Source of the DNA: Macropodus opercularis
Lineage: Eukaryota; Chordata; Actinopteri; Anabantiformes; Osphronemidae
Assembly: GCA_030770545.1 (NCBI GenBank)
Contig: CM061107.1
Coordinates: forward strand, 5,482,001 to 5,546,000
DNA length: 64,000 bases
Direction of reading: 5' to 3'
Part shown: positions 1 through 10,043 of the stretch, one piece after another
Numbering within the stretch: the first letter of the stretch is position 1
Layout: each line of letters starts with the position of its first letter
Translations under genes and position numbers: made by a program
The notes under the pieces: generated by a model
Told to the model about the DNA's origin: nothing
Seen by the model: the letters and a program-made list of their open reading frames with translations, nothing else
Database searches by the model: none

Positions 1-840
1 GCGTTATTAGTTGGATTAATTTCATATGATTTCATCTGGTGGCTGAAACCAGGCGTAATCCATCCCGCTTTGATTTCCTTTCCCTTGTGCTCCACAAAGC
101 TGATGAGTTTAACTGAGAGGATTCTGCAGTAGTACTGTAGCCGCAGCCTTCTGTGCCTGTAATGCTGTCATTTATTGTCTATCGCATCATTTGACGTATT
201 CACATCCTTATACCCTGTGAGCTGTACAGTTTATACATAATATATGTGCTAATACCAAGCATGCAGTTTATTGATTATTGTTTTGCACATGCATGTTCAT
301 CGCGTGTGGTAGCATCAGTCCACGTTAACGCACCTTACAAAATGTAGACGTAGCACATTTACGTCATTCTGAATCTGGTCCTTCTCACGCGCACAGATCA
401 CGATCAGTTGTAAAACAAATACTGAAGCTATTGTTCACTGTCCTTGGCTGATTGGAATTTACCCATAGTTCCTTGAGTTCCTCTGCAGTCCTCCTAATAC
501 ATCTCTGACCTTTCTCCATGTTCTTCCACACTCAGCTTTTATTCTGCCAGCGTGCCTACACTCGCATCCATACAACACACTCATACATTTGCAAGTCAGT
601 GTATCAGCCACAGTCCTGTGTCTATGACAGCAGTCAACGCGTGTCATTCCCGCTGTCCTTCCTCTCTTTCTTTGGCCTTCTCTTCCTCTCCACAGCTGGG
701 TCAGTACTTAATGTCGAACTGTCCAGTGGTGCACACTGATCCCTGACTGACTTGCTCTCCTCGCTTACACCTGACAACAAAGGGATTGTTAAGCAACATC
801 TACATTATTAATATATATAAAATGTGATTACGTGGCGTAT
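1..840. other. 3' flank of ppp1r1b, possible 3' UTR
   Basis: No protein-coding exon is recognised here. Read on the minus strand it lies downstream of the ppp1r1b stop. Minus-strand AATAAA hexamers (seen as tttatt on the plus strand) at 538-543, 267-272 and 171-176 are candidate polyadenylation signals, so part of this interval is probably 3' UTR. If the alternative splice donor at the end of exon 4 is used, a further exon could lie here or beyond the left edge, but I could not identify one. In human the next gene on this side is STARD3; no START-domain exon is seen. Confidence 0.45.
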
Positions 841-3800
841 TTAATCCGTCCCACCTGGAGCTGAGTCTGTCTGCAGGCTCTTGCTCTCACTTTCCTCCTC
901 TTCCTCTCCAGAGGAAGCTTCTTCTTTGTCCACCGAGCTCATGTCCAGGGAGGACAGGTGGGCCTGGGCCATTCTCTGGACAGCTGCGGAAATGAATCAG
1001 TAAGACTAGACTGATTACTCTAACTCACACAACCATGACTGTCCCAAACTGTTTATGACACACTTTGCAACCAGCGCATGTATAAAAAAAAAGGATTACA
1101 GGATTTTGAGTTTGTCTTATTACCAACCAGGTCGATGTTGCTTTTCGTTACAGCCTTTATCACCCGTCAGTGGTTGAGATGGCTGAAACAGTGTGTGCGA
1201 CTGTTATAGTAAAAAGTGATTTATACCCCCCTAAAAACACAGCACAGATTATAAACAGCAAGTCACTACTGCACCATCAAGAGAGAGGGATGGAGAGAGA
1301 CAGAGCACACTGCGACCGTGTGCCCATGTTATAATCCAGGATAATCCTGACCAGACACACAGATGTCTCTGCTCCTAATCTCACATAAAACGCATTTACA
1401 TTCATTCTGTGTGTGTTTATCTGTACATGTAGCGCACCTAAAGGATTTTAACATAAACACACCCTTACCTTTGAGTGAAGGTGGCTGATACGTTGCTGCG
1501 TGAACCAGTTTGGCTTTTAAGGCTCCATTTTCTCCCAGAACCCACTGTAGAGGCAAACGTCCAGTGGTTTAGAGACGGGGTTTGTGCCATGTGTGTTTCA
1601 GCAAACGCTCCGCTAGCATGGAACTCTAGATGTGTGCATATCATCAGTGTAGTGGTGACTACCTTGGGGAATTGTCGGTACTTTTGTTGTGCACCTACTC
1701 TCTCTCATCCCACCTAAACATCACTGCTTCCAACATAATTTTCCAGTATCTCCAAAAATAGTGTTTTGCAGCCTCCACAGAACAATTCTGAGCGCGCTGC
1801 TTCAGCTTTGTGTGCATACTGAGCAGCATAGTGAAGCTTTAACAGTCAAGAACGACCCTCAGGTCTGTTTCTCCTCTAAAATCAAAGCTGATCGCTGATT
1901 CTGGAGGTTTAATGTCTCAGGCAACCGCGGATCTACCTGTTGCGGGCCGCTGTCTTCCTCCGGTGACGGGGGATCTGTCAATCTGAAGAGTGTGGCGGGT
2001 GTCGGCCTCCTACGTCGAATCTTAAGAACGAAACACAACCAGGCAGAGGGATTAAAGCGGGTCAAAGCACGCTGCGTTAAAACTATGTATCTTATTTGAT
2101 GGAATAAGTCTACCTGTAACAACAACGGACATGCAAACAGCTACAAGACAAGTCATCTGCAAACGCTATATGTACATGTGTGTAATTTGGAATTTAAAAA
2201 AAAAGGAAATTACATAACATAATGAAAACAGCTGATTCCCAGGTTGTTCCTAAACCAGGATTACATGTTGTCACAGATGGTTCCTGGAATACCTACATGT
2301 GCGTGTTGTTTCGCTGCATGTTGCCATCAGTTGGCTGCAATCACTGAAGTGTGTTCACTGTGTCGTCTTCCCATCGAACACATGTAAAACAGGACTTAGA
2401 CCCTTTCGAACACTCGAACAACGTCACCCTGCATAATAACAGAGGTCCTGTCTGTACTGATTCATGTCGCGTTGTTTTAGGGGTTTCCAGCGTAATAATT
2501 TCATTCAGTCTGTTAATTACTGCTGCAGTAAAAACAAAATAATTACTTTATGTTTGCAAAGAGATTGTGAATGGACATAGCTCATATTTTACATGTGATT
2601 TCTGCTGACTCATCACCTTCGGATGATGAATGGAGCAAAACACGGTGACTCAAACAAATTAATAGTTGTACAGCCGATACTAATAATCACTGTCTGTGCA
2701 ATGGAAGTGAAATTTAGAAATGTTGCTGCCCAGGTTTATTGCAGCAGAGTCGACAGGTGAAGGTTAAGCAGCGTTTTGAAACGCTCCAACCTTTCACTGG
2801 GAGCAGGGATAGTGCGGGATGACGTTCTGGAGCTCAGAGCTCTGGGCTGTGCTGCGGTAAAACTTAGTTCTTGGCGTCAACTGCTCTTGCCCCAATTCAG
2901 GCCTCCGACATCCACAGCTAATCTCTTTGGTTTTAATCAGTCCTCTCCTCGGCTGATGGTTTTTCTCCGTCTCATTTCATTACTCGCCTTCTGTTTTCCT
3001 TCCCACCTCTCTGTCATGGCTGTAAGACACAGGCTACTGTCAGGCAGAGCTCACGGGGCTGCATTCGCTGACCGATGTGACCTACACTCAACCGTAACTT
3101 TGCAACCTCTTGAACCATCATGCATCACACAGCGGAGCAGCTCCTGTGCTGCAGTACATTAAGGCTCTGTTCTGCTCTGCTTTTTATGTATGCAGGGGCA
3201 AATCCAGTAAAATATTGCTCAAGCGTTGTAGAGTTCCCTCACATTCAACTTATACGACTTTGCGTACTTACAGCTTTTAGCCCCACTAGAACCGTGATGA
3301 AAGATTTGCAGGGTTGCTACTTGCTCCTGCGCTGGCATCTCGCCCAAGGATCTTAAAAGCATAGTCTAGTCTATAAAGCTGTCAATGGGCAGTTTAGGTC
3401 TGCACTTTATGTGGTAAAGGCTCTGAACCGTCTCACATTGATTATCAACCAGCAGTCCTCACGCGTGTTTCTGAGAGAAGTCTCAGGACATAAAGGAGTG
3501 GTGCCGCACTACGAGAAACTAGTTCAAAGCCCTAGAGTTTGCAATTTGGCCTGTAAACGTCAGACGTTAGAGACTCGTTCAAGGGTTGTTGATTTATTGC
3601 TTTATTTTTACATCACAGCCTAATCTTTGAACTGTGAATTGAATCTCCTGGGGGCAGCCTGCCCTTGAGTCGTGGATATCATCTGCGTTCAAAGTGACAA
3701 TGACATAATTGTCATTTACTGAGCGATTGTATCAAATTATCTCCACCTTGCTGCTGACCTATATGAAGCTGCTCCTGTCCTCACAGCACTGCTTCACTAT

Positions 3801-4530
3801 CCGATTCTCTCTGTACGTTACTGCATTTGCTCTTCATTGTTTTACGTAAGAAACGCTGCCTGACTCACCACCTCCTTCTTGTACATGACTCACAGTGTAA
3901 CCTTTTACATTTTGGCTAATCTCACTTTTCACATTACCAGCGGTGCTTTATCTCGCACTCACTTCCTGCCCCTCTCCTCCTCTGCTCCCTCCCCAGAGAT
4001 GCCTCATCACTTTTAAGGGTTTCCAAAGCTAAAGCTGCACAGCTCAGCTTAATCCCAGCACTGCCCATGCCCCTGCTGCCCACAGAGTACAAATACACAA
4101 CATCAACATACAGAGTTCTGCAAAGTCGTGCTAGACTGATTACGTAACTGTCTGCCAAAGCCAGTGGCAGTAAAACCTATGCTTCAGATGTCACAAAAGA
4201 TGGAAACACTCCCTTCACGCAAGCTACGACTCAACTTTGAGGGATGTTTCTGATTTTTTTTTACGTGATACTCTCTGTAGTCAGGATTTGAAGTTACCAC
4301 TTAGACGTCACACTGTAACATTAAAGGTGTTTAGGGTAATAAATTTAATCAAACGTGTACTTGAGCTCATCTTTACGCACAGTTCTCCACAGCGCACTCA
4401 CCATCTCCACCTGTCGAGGGTCCAGCTGGATGGGCACAGAGGAAGGCACGGAGAACTGGATCTTCCTCTTTGCGTCCTTGTCTGCCTCTTGTTCCATCAC
4501 ATCCGTCTCTCCGGGCAGCAGCGGGTCCAT
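841..4530 (-). CDS. ppp1r1b: DARPP-32, protein phosphatase 1 regulatory inhibitor subunit 1B
   Basis: Cytosolic inhibitor of protein phosphatase 1 that becomes active when PKA phosphorylates it, downstream of dopamine D1 signalling. Four coding exons were joined: 4402-4530, 1937-2020, 1469-1544 and 841-983. All junctions are GT/AG and keep frame, giving 143 aa. Exon 1 carries the PP1-docking sequence RKIQF and ends QLDPRQVEM, as in the human protein. Exon 2 begins IRRRRPTPATLF, the PKA site; Thr50 corresponds to human Thr34. Exon 3 has the same 25-codon length as in human but reads TYQPPSLK where human reads AYTPPSLK, so the Cdk5 site Thr75 is Gln91. Exon 4 begins AVQRMAQAHLSSLDMSS and then has an acidic stretch, ASSGEEEEE, resembling CK2 sites. 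The start at 4530 is the ATG that aligns with the family. The protein is shorter than human (about 204 aa): reading through exon 4 gives a stop at 841-843, but a GT at 853-854 could be a donor to another exon. Confidence 0.88.
1937..2020 (-). CDS. ppp1r1b: ppp1r1b exon 2, PKA-regulated PP1-inhibitory motif
   Basis: This 84-nt, phase-0 exon encodes 28 residues beginning IRRRRPTPATLFRL, the most diagnostic part of DARPP-32. The four arginines plus Pro-Thr-Pro form the PKA target; once phosphorylated, the threonine acts as a pseudosubstrate for PP1. The acceptor follows CTTAAG and the donor is CAG|GTAGAT on the minus strand. Confidence 0.9.
2021..4401 (-). other. ppp1r1b intron 1
   Basis: A 2.4 kb intron between coding exons 1 and 2 with donor ATG|GTGAGT at its high-coordinate end. 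I see no nested gene, and the open frames inside have no recognisable protein character. Confidence 0.75.
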
Positions 4531-6468
4531 GGCTTGAAGCCCGTCACCTCCGCAGCCAAGCGCACGAATCCAAATAAAAGTCCAGGAGGCGTCAGGTCCA
4601 GTGCGCAGCCTGTGTGGGTCTGTAAATCTCAAACTGCAATGGGTGGTTATGTCTATAAGCAATTTAGCTGTTAGTGACCAGCAACATCCTTCTGTTCCAC
4701 ATCTGTTTAGACTGAGTTGCGACTATCAGCAGTGGTTGCGCTCCCCCCTCCCTCTCGCTCCCTCTCGCTCCCTCTCTCTCTTTCTCTCTGGCACACACAC
4801 ACACCGCGAGTTCACGTCTCCCACTCCCACTGTGTTCACACGGGCCTGGTGCTGGTGAGGTGGAAGGTGGGAGAGCGGGCTGGGGCTTGGTTCTTTCAAG
4901 ACAAACCCGCTGCAGCTTGCAATTCAAAAGTGGCCCAGAAAGCGATTCCCCCCGAGATGGGCCGAAAATAAGACGGAACTAAAAGTGTCGAGACGCCTTC
5001 AGTGTCCCACATGTCCAAAGCAGAGTCTCTAAATGGTGACGATATTAATAATGTCAGTTAGGTCTCAGTGGGATAACCCACTTTAAAGTAAGTAGAACCA
5101 GCACAAGGGCCTGTTTCAAGTGAAAATGATCCTTAAGTAAGTAAAGCAGTAAACGCAAACAGCTAAACGAGCAAGTAAAGGCACCATCTGGTCAAACAAG
5201 TCAAATAATGATCGTAACAACGTATCTGGTGTCATGGTTGACATGGGCCTGTTGCAAATGTGAGTTTAATGTTACAACCTCTAAATAAGTCGGCTTCAAT
5301 TCTGTGATCCTCGAGATAGAGCCAAACACCGAGCCGGTCTTTCTGTATCTACTGTAAATATGTAACAGGTGATCTTGGGGGAAACTCGTTGCCGTGGCAA
5401 CGCTTTCTCTGCGCAGTGTTGGGTGTTGGCAGTGCATCGAGTGGAGCGCGCGCGCATGTGCACGGGTGTAATTGCCTATGAGAGCCTTTAAAGGAGACAC
5501 GTTAGGGACAAGTGGACACATTCATCACAAGTCTGTGAAGGACAGTTGACGGGCTTTTATACAAAAGCAGTGACCAAAGCAGAGGAGACGAGAGAGGAGA
5601 GGGATGGAGGAAGCGGTTATGACTCGCGCTCCGACCTGCGGGGGCGCTTGTGTTTTCCGTTACTGTTTCACGTAACTTGCCACTTGCGTCATTTCCTGTT
5701 CTTGTCTTCCAAACTAATCATGGTGATGAGTTACACCTGGGCTCCATACTATTTAAGGACTGGTCAGTCCTCGCGCCCTGTTTGTTCGTTCATGTCAGAG
5801 CTTGTTTTGCTCCTGGTCGCTGTCTTATTATTTCATTTTACTTCTGGTTGTCCTGTTGGGTTACATTTTGTGAGTACTGATACTTTATACTTCTTATTCT
5901 TCATGCTATTTACTTGTTCTGTTGTTCCTGCCTCAGCAGCGTTTTTCTTCCTGTCACTTTGGTTTCCTGTAGTGCAGTGATTTTAAGTCTTGTGCTCCTG
6001 CCTGTTAATTAGATTTAATTAAACACAAATAGTGTCCTGTACGTTCGTCTTGATCTGTGCATTTGAGTCCTGCTTTGCTGCATGAGTTGTGACACTGACG
6101 ACTTGTCAGTTGGTGTTTGTAACACAAGGATGAGAGGAAGGAAGGACGAGCAGGTTTCGCTTCTGCTCTATGGCTTTTTTTTTTAAATATTGCAGGAATA
6201 TGTTTTAGCTCTGTCCCATAACCAGAGGTTCTAATCACAGATCCTGCACATCCACAGTTTTATCCTGAAGTGAACCTGAGATCTGAAGCTGCTCCAGTGC
6301 GAGTCACAGTTGACAGCGAACACAAACCTGATAGAAGAGGAGAAAATGTGTTCATATGAAAAGAAAAGTGCACAATACCAAAGTATTAAGACCTAGTAAC
6401 AGCCATTATTTATTTTGTGACAACTGTCATGCATTATAATTAATCCGACAATCATTGCTCACTGATCA
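4531..6468. other. ppp1r1b upstream region
   Basis: This holds the 5' UTR and promoter of ppp1r1b and the first part of the spacer to neurod2. A pyrimidine-rich stretch lies at about 4740-4800. A palindromic RFX-type X-box is at 5388-5401. Between about 5690 and 6030 the sequence is T-rich and looks like an old, degraded interspersed repeat; I cannot name the family. No exon was recognised. Confidence 0.4.
5388..5401. promoter_or_regulatory. RFX-type X-box
   Basis: The sequence GTTGCCGTGGCAAC is a near-perfect palindromic RFX binding site (two half sites, GTTGCC and GGCAAC, two bases apart). It lies about 860 bp upstream of the ppp1r1b start codon. The sequence match is direct; regulation of ppp1r1b is inferred from proximity. 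Confidence 0.55.
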
Positions 6469-6481
6469 CCACCAGGGGGCG
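6469..6481 (+). promoter_or_regulatory. CTCF-like motif in the ppp1r1b-neurod2 spacer
   Basis: CCACCAGGGGGCG matches the CTCF core consensus in forward orientation. It lies between the divergently transcribed ppp1r1b and neurod2, where a boundary would be sensible. Old retroposon tails in fish can carry similar words, so occupancy is unproven. Confidence 0.45.
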
Positions 6482-7899
6482 TCAACAAACCATATTAAGC
6501 GAACGTCTAAGACGATTTAACCAGCGTGAGTCAAACTTTTTGTTATGCTGTCGATGTGCAGATTGCTTATGTTGTACAATATGTTAAAAGCTTCCGAATA
6601 GAAATGCGGTTGAACGTTGTACGTAGCAAAAGCGCAAGTCCTGTCGTTTTTGCTCAGACGTGCACTGACTACCTGTGACCAGCAGGTGTCACCCTCGGGT
6701 AGCGCAGCGCAGCAGCTTGTGTTGAGCTACTGTCTCCTCGTTGAAGTCGCTCGTGTGGAGAACGTTCACGTTTATTTTAAGGCTTTTTATAAAACAGCCG
6801 TCTTGCAAACGGCCAGTTTCATCCTCCTTTCTTTATTTTAACCTTTCCACTTCCTCACTCAAACAATGCAGCAAATAATTGAGTTTTACCTGGTTAGGAA
6901 ATAATGTTCAGCTCCTCATTCATCACATGTCAATTAGATGTTTTATTATTGGCTTAATGAGGAATAAATGTGCATTTAATGCAGTATAAAATAGAAACAC
7001 ATGGGTTTAAGCAGGTGAACGGCTTATTTCTGATATGTGAATCTATGTGTTGACTGTCTGCACAGGGACGGACGTCATAAGATAAGATGGTCTTTTATTG
7101 ATCCCTTATTGGGGAAATTCAATTACAACGGCTACCAGGGATTACGAGAGAGAGGTGGTGCAAAAGGATGAAATGTGCAAATCTACAATATTGCTGTCAT
7201 TTACATGTCTGCAAATATTTGACTCTTGTCATCGACTGACTTCATTAAAAGGAGAAAGCGTGCAGGCCTCACTGACCTGATGGTAGTACAGTCCTCACCC
7301 TCTTGTTTCTCTCCCTCTCTCAACTTGCCCCATCTTCTGGCCCCTCTCTGCAGTCTGTGCCTCTGCCACCTTTGGCACCAGCCCGCCCACGGGCACCTGT
7401 GCCGAGCCTGGCAGCCCAAACCAAGACGGCTCTACTTAGCTCAGTTCAATTGACTCGTTTAGGCAATTGCACCCTGACTCTGATCTTTGTGGCGGGTTCC
7501 TTATTTGTCCCAGGCTTTTGTGTGGTGTCCTATATGCTGTGAATTTCCTGCTATTGAAATCTTGGCTGCCTTCATCACATTTCTGTAGGGATTTATAGAG
7601 TTTAATTGTTCCTCTGGAATAACTAAGCTTTAATTAATATTCCCATATGGTTCATGTGGCTTATTTGTAGATTTTTTTTCTCATAACAATGCAGCTGGAG
7701 GATTCTCGTTATGCCTGTACCCTGATACTTGAATGATACCACTGTAAACTGCATTATCGCAAGATTACTATAATTATTTTTCATAAGTGGATTGTTTTCC
7801 TAAACCGTCTATATGTGATTAACCCCATTTTTCCCAAAGATGGAAGCTAACAGAAGCAGTTTGAATCCAGCACGCTTTTTTGTGCCATTCACTCCTTAT
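6482..7899. other. ppp1r1b-neurod2 intergenic DNA
   Basis: No gene was recognised. It holds a short fish LINE 3' tail near 7077-7125 and otherwise AT-rich unique-looking sequence leading into the neurod2 promoter. Confidence 0.5.
7077..7125 (-). mobile_element. 3' tail of a teleost non-LTR retrotransposon (fragment)
   Basis: The stretch with ataagataagatgg followed by ttttattgatccc and ggggaaattcaa is the reverse complement of a very common fish LINE 3' end: GGGAAATT-like block, GATCAATAAA, then a short ATCTT/ATCT repeat tail. The element is therefore on the minus strand and truncated 5', with no reverse transcriptase remaining nearby. The family assignment is from memory of fish repeats. 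Confidence 0.5.
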
Positions 7900-8150
7900 T
7901 CCATTTTCTCTTTCAGCTCAGTGACAGATGGCGAGTCCCTCTCCCTCAGGGGAAGCCAGTCTCTGTGAATGCGGCCGCATGTCAATCACCGGCTCTCATG
8001 TGATGGCTCTTGCCAATGACGTGCCAGCCATATGGGCCTGGCATCAGAGCTGGTATGTAACCCACCCAGTCCTGCCTCTGAGGTACCACACGGCTCCCTC
8101 CACGCGTTTGAGCTGGGGATAGCATCAGCAGCATCAGCAGCAGACACACA
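7900..8150 (+). promoter_or_regulatory. neurod2: putative neurod2 promoter with bHLH E-boxes
   Basis: About 2 kb before the neurod2 coding exon lies a block with CAGATG at 7925-7930, CATATG at 8029-8034, and a CCAAT followed closely by a TGACG half-CRE near 8014-8022. CAGATG and CATATG are the E-box forms preferred by neurogenin and NeuroD factors. It sits directly before a likely splice donor at 8182/8183, consistent with the two-exon structure known for NEUROD2. No clear TATA box was found, so the transcription start is not fixed. Confidence 0.45.
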
Positions 8151-8182
8151 GAGCAGGGTGGCAGGAGAAGAGAGAGAGAGAG
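8100..8182 (+). other. neurod2: probable non-coding first exon of neurod2
   Basis: Mammalian NEUROD2 has an untranslated first exon. Here a purine-rich stretch ends in GAGAG|GTGAGAG, a good donor at 8183, and the only evident acceptor before the start codon is TTTCAG at 10025-10030. The 5' limit is a guess; transcript data would settle it. Confidence 0.4.
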
Positions 8183-10030
8183 GTGAGAGCAGTACACAGC
8201 GCCTCGCCTGCACAAGCATCCGTGCAGGGCGTGTGGATGTGATGCCCACCCGGAGAGAGATGGTGTAAACAAACCCGCTTTGCCCCGTCACTGAGCTCCG
8301 CCACGGACGTAGGTAACGCATTCCCAATCAATATTAGATGCAGATAGGTGTATGGTCTTTGTGTTCCTGCATGTTGTACGGTGATTGATGCTGTGGTTTC
8401 ATTAACGGACAGCGATCGTTTCATGCGTTAAGCCTGTTCTAGTGACACCGCTTGGTTTTAGCGCAGGCAGCGTTATCAGATGGTCATTTTATCACTTATC
8501 ACATTTTATCAGGTTATTTATGGCTGCTCGCAAAATCGTTTTTTTTCCTCCGTTTAGTTTAAACAAATAAAAATCACGCTGTCCTCTTTACGACATTGGC
8601 CGGTGCCACCTGACAATTAGCACTTTATGACTTTAGGAAATTAGCACGGACTGTGTATTTTTTGTATTTTAATTTATGTGTCTGTGTTCCTGCGCGATGC
8701 GCGTCAGGGCACTGTGGGGGTTGGATGCTCCATAGAGACGCACGAGCTAATTGACAAGGTATTGGTTGGCATTAATTACATTGTGCCTACAGGATTAGGA
8801 AAAAAAATGTCCTTGGGCTCCACGCGTAAAACTCAGCTCAAGTGCTGGATCAACGTTAGCTGTGAAATTTTAAAATACTGTTAAATACAATGATAATAAT
8901 TAGTTCATGTCACTGGTTTGTGCGATTAATCTGGCATCCAGATAAACAAATGTCATTTCAAACCTGGCCTTGAGACCATTTAAATACGACGTTGTTTAAC
9001 CTAAGACCTCAATTTTTGATCAACGGTCCGTGAAATGACGCAGACGTTATCTGAAACACACTGCGTCTGTTTTTAAGACGTTTTTACGTTAGAAGTTCAG
9101 AAAATGTAAATATGGGTCTTTTTTATCTTTGGCTGCGTCCTGTCCAAAATATGCCTCCTGATTCTGCAGAGGCTCTGGTGCTGATGAACTGGTCGTCGTT
9201 GCTTTTTACGTTTTTAGATATTAATGTAGAAGTTTGTGCGTTTTTAACATAAGCTGCCTCGTAACCTGTTAATTCAGAAACATTTAGAGGCTGCCGTCTC
9301 AGCCGTGAGGCCTGCTTGTACAGGAATTCCTTCCGGTTTTGTAATTTATAGGACGGAGGAGGGACCCGCACCCTAATGCGTCCCATGGGGACCAGCTGAA
9401 GCCTGCTCCGCTCCCTGCGCCGGACTGGTGAAACGGACACACCGAGGCACTTGTGCAGGCCGTGGGGCGGCCCACGCAGTCTCTTTGTTCAATGACTCAA
9501 TCCGATTCTATCGCATTTTAAAATAAATGTAGAAAAAGTGTAGATTTATCATAATTATATATTGATATTCACGCCTGTGTTTTAAGGCCTTTCTATACGT
9601 GAGTCCGGTTCAGTCTTATGAATTAGCCCGATTGTTTGTCGCACTAATTATTCGTGTTTTCCACACAGAGCAATAAAGGTTTACTTTTAATCTTTACATG
9701 TGTTCTGCCATTTTGCGCTGTCATTTAATTTGTTGAACAAGCGTATTTCTTGACAGCTGAGAGGTGCCGGGCCTATGTCTTTAGCATGATGTCATATTAA
9801 TATGCAGTATTGGAAGAACAGGGGTCTTGGGTAAATTATAGGTACCTGTAGAAATAAGTCATTAATAAACTTAATTCACAGTAAGTGTGTTTTGTTTTTT
9901 TGTTGTGAATCGGTCTATTGTTCTCTGGGTAAATATCTGGTGGTCCAGCAGCAGGTTGTTTGGCTTTGCACCTGTGACAGCAACACGCTGCAGATCAGTC
10001 CATCCAAACTGTTGTTTCTTTGTCTTTCAG
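8183..10030 (+). other. neurod2 intron 1 (inferred)
   Basis: About 1.85 kb between the inferred donor and the TTTCAG acceptor just before the start codon. No coding sequence was recognised inside. The segment 9120-9480 is GC-richer than its surroundings and could hold a regulatory element. Confidence 0.4.
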
Positions 10031-10043
10031 GTTATTTGCCACA

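Noticed and set aside
2776..3162. 128-codon open frame on the plus strand
   Set aside because: It lies inside ppp1r1b intron 1 and has no recognisable protein features.
5546..5980. 144-codon open frame, hydrophobic at its end
   Set aside because: The hydrophobic part comes from T-rich sequence that looks like an old interspersed repeat; no start context or family match.
10020..10043. Upstream in-frame ATG that would add eight residues to Neurod2
   Set aside because: A splice acceptor (TTTCAG ending at 10030) lies between this ATG and the family start at 10044; the eight residues have no counterpart in NeuroD2 proteins.
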